Shown in pieces: positions 62,956 through 64,000 of a stretch of 64,000 bases of DNA (the first letter of the stretch is position 1; each line of letters starts with the position of its first letter). A program made the translations under genes and the position numbers. Below the pieces are notes generated by a model. That model searched no databases. It was given only the letters and a program-made list of their open reading frames with translations, and had not been told where the DNA came from. Location of the stretch: NCBI GenBank assembly GCA_964057225.1, contig OZ059894.1, positions 16,088,476 through 16,152,475 on the forward strand, in the 5' to 3' direction. The stretch comes from Auanema rhodensis (lineage: Eukaryota > Nematoda > Chromadorea > Rhabditida > Rhabditidae).

Positions 62956-64000
62956 TGTATATATTTATTTATTTCCTTATTTATATTAATTTATTAATCT
63001 ATTCTTTATAAATTTATCTTCTTATTTCATCTTATTCTTTGTAATTAATTTGATGATATAACAATGCCGACAAGTTTAATCTCTTTAAGATCTACGACAG
63101 GGTATTTCCTTGGCTAAGACCTTTTGATGTATTCGGTCGGGTCTAGACCACCTTTTTGCCCATTTTTCTTCATTTTCCATGTCAATTTCAGGTATTCACA
63201 GAAGGATATGTCGGACCATTCTACCTACTTATCGAGGAGTCACACTTTCTAAATAACTTAAATCCTTGAAAAGTTTACTTTTTGAAAGATTATTAACAAT
63301 ATCAAACAACTTTTATTAAATTAATCCAAACTTATAATATATTCATACAAAAGAATATTTACTGTTTTTTCAACTTAAACTTTGCCCTCTCTCTTTCTGT
63401 TCATAACGACGAAAACGTCAAATGTCTCATCGCATCCGCTTTAAGAATATTAGAAAATACAATCTTAATACAATACCAAAAAATAAGATTGGGAATTATT
63501 ATATTTATATTATTTTACATTAAATCCCAGAGTTAAATGATTACGGCAGATCGAAAAACATAACAAACATGAATTAAGATAGAGACGGGAGTCAAACCCT
63601 TTCAAAATTAATGTTTAAATTAGTAGATTTTTGAAATTAAAAAAACAGGAACCCTTTTTTACTTCAAAAAATATAATTAAAAGCAATAAATCTTCAAAAA
63701 AATTTATTTTGTGATTAAAACAATATATATTAGATATATAAATAAATAAGAATAACAGATTAATAATCATTCGTATTATTTACACATTTCATTTATTTAT
63801 TTATACTACATCTATTAATTCTAGTTTTTTTTTTCAAAATATTCAATTGTTACGTTGTGTAGTTTCTCAAATATTATACATACTGACATATATACATACT
63901 ATATTCTTTCTTTAGTTGTACTTCAGTCCTCAATATTTAATGTTTAACAAGTTTAAAATATGATCTTTTGGTTGTTCGATTTGTAATATAATTATTCTGT
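62956..64000. other. AT-rich end of window
   Basis: Mostly AT-rich, no clear gene. A G+C-richer patch (63064-63252) holds a possible two-exon 32-codon ORF: MPTSLISLRSTTG (63064-63101), an intron with a good TTTCAG acceptor, then SQKDMSDHSTYLSRSHTF (63192-63252, stop TAA). It could be the edge of a gene or an ncRNA. Confidence 0.4.

Noticed and set aside
63064-63252. Two-exon ORF as a confirmed gene
   Set aside because: The splice sites are good, but 32 codons with no family match are not enough for a gene call. It is noted only in the gap description.

Overview
This window is nuclear DNA from a nematode, most likely a rhabditid. It is very A+T rich and its genes are split by many short introns of about 40-60 nt with GT...AG ends. 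The gene families are typical of worms: a DB-module secreted protein, an Srv/Srg-type serpentine receptor, a TWK potassium channel, an F-box protein, a nematode globin and a nematode-type ELO elongase. No prokaryotic, viral, rRNA, tRNA or CRISPR feature was seen. Coding regions were rebuilt by joining exons by eye, with frame and domain continuity as the test. Five models (Pro/Cys-rich, K2P, DB, globin, ATF4-like) give exon sums exactly divisible by three.

Left part (1-13403): an unrecognised gene 3' end; a small secreted Pro/Cys-rich protein (+); a purple acid phosphatase (-); a K2P/TWK channel (+); a serpentine receptor (-); and a DB-module secreted protein (+).

Middle (13257-22975): the most rearranged part. 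The eEF1B-gamma gene (-) is intact at 16262-18435 and shares a short divergent promoter with a WDHD1/And-1/Ctf4 replisome gene (+, 18757-22975). The 3' half of eEF1B-gamma, together with the last exon of the DB gene, also exists as a second, degenerate copy (13257-15091). Between the two copies lies an inverted fragment of the Ctf4 gene (15092-15786). Two introns in this block fold like H/ACA snoRNAs. One is in the eEF1B-gamma gene and is repeated three times by the rearrangement; the other is in the Ctf4 gene. The eEF1B-gamma gene also carries an in-frame 126-nt exon that could be a cassette.

Right of that: an SLC22-like organic-ion transporter (-); an 8.7-kb gene-free AT-rich stretch; a globin (+) with a putative N-myristoylation signal and a 4-kb first intron; an F-box protein (-); then three genes in a row on +. 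These are an ATF4-type bZIP with ATF4-like upstream ORFs, a THAP zinc-finger protein, and PACS (phosphofurin acidic cluster sorting protein). The end of the window holds a small single-pass membrane protein (+), a GH20 hexosaminidase D-like enzyme (-) and an ELO fatty-acid elongase (+). Two long poly-G tracts (15 and 19 G) lie in the intergenic spaces around them.

No single new system dominates. The best leads are the uORF-controlled ATF4-like gene, the triplicated snoRNA-bearing mosaic duplication, the intronic H/ACA candidates, the possible eEF1B-gamma cassette exon, and a dispersed paired-ACGT motif.
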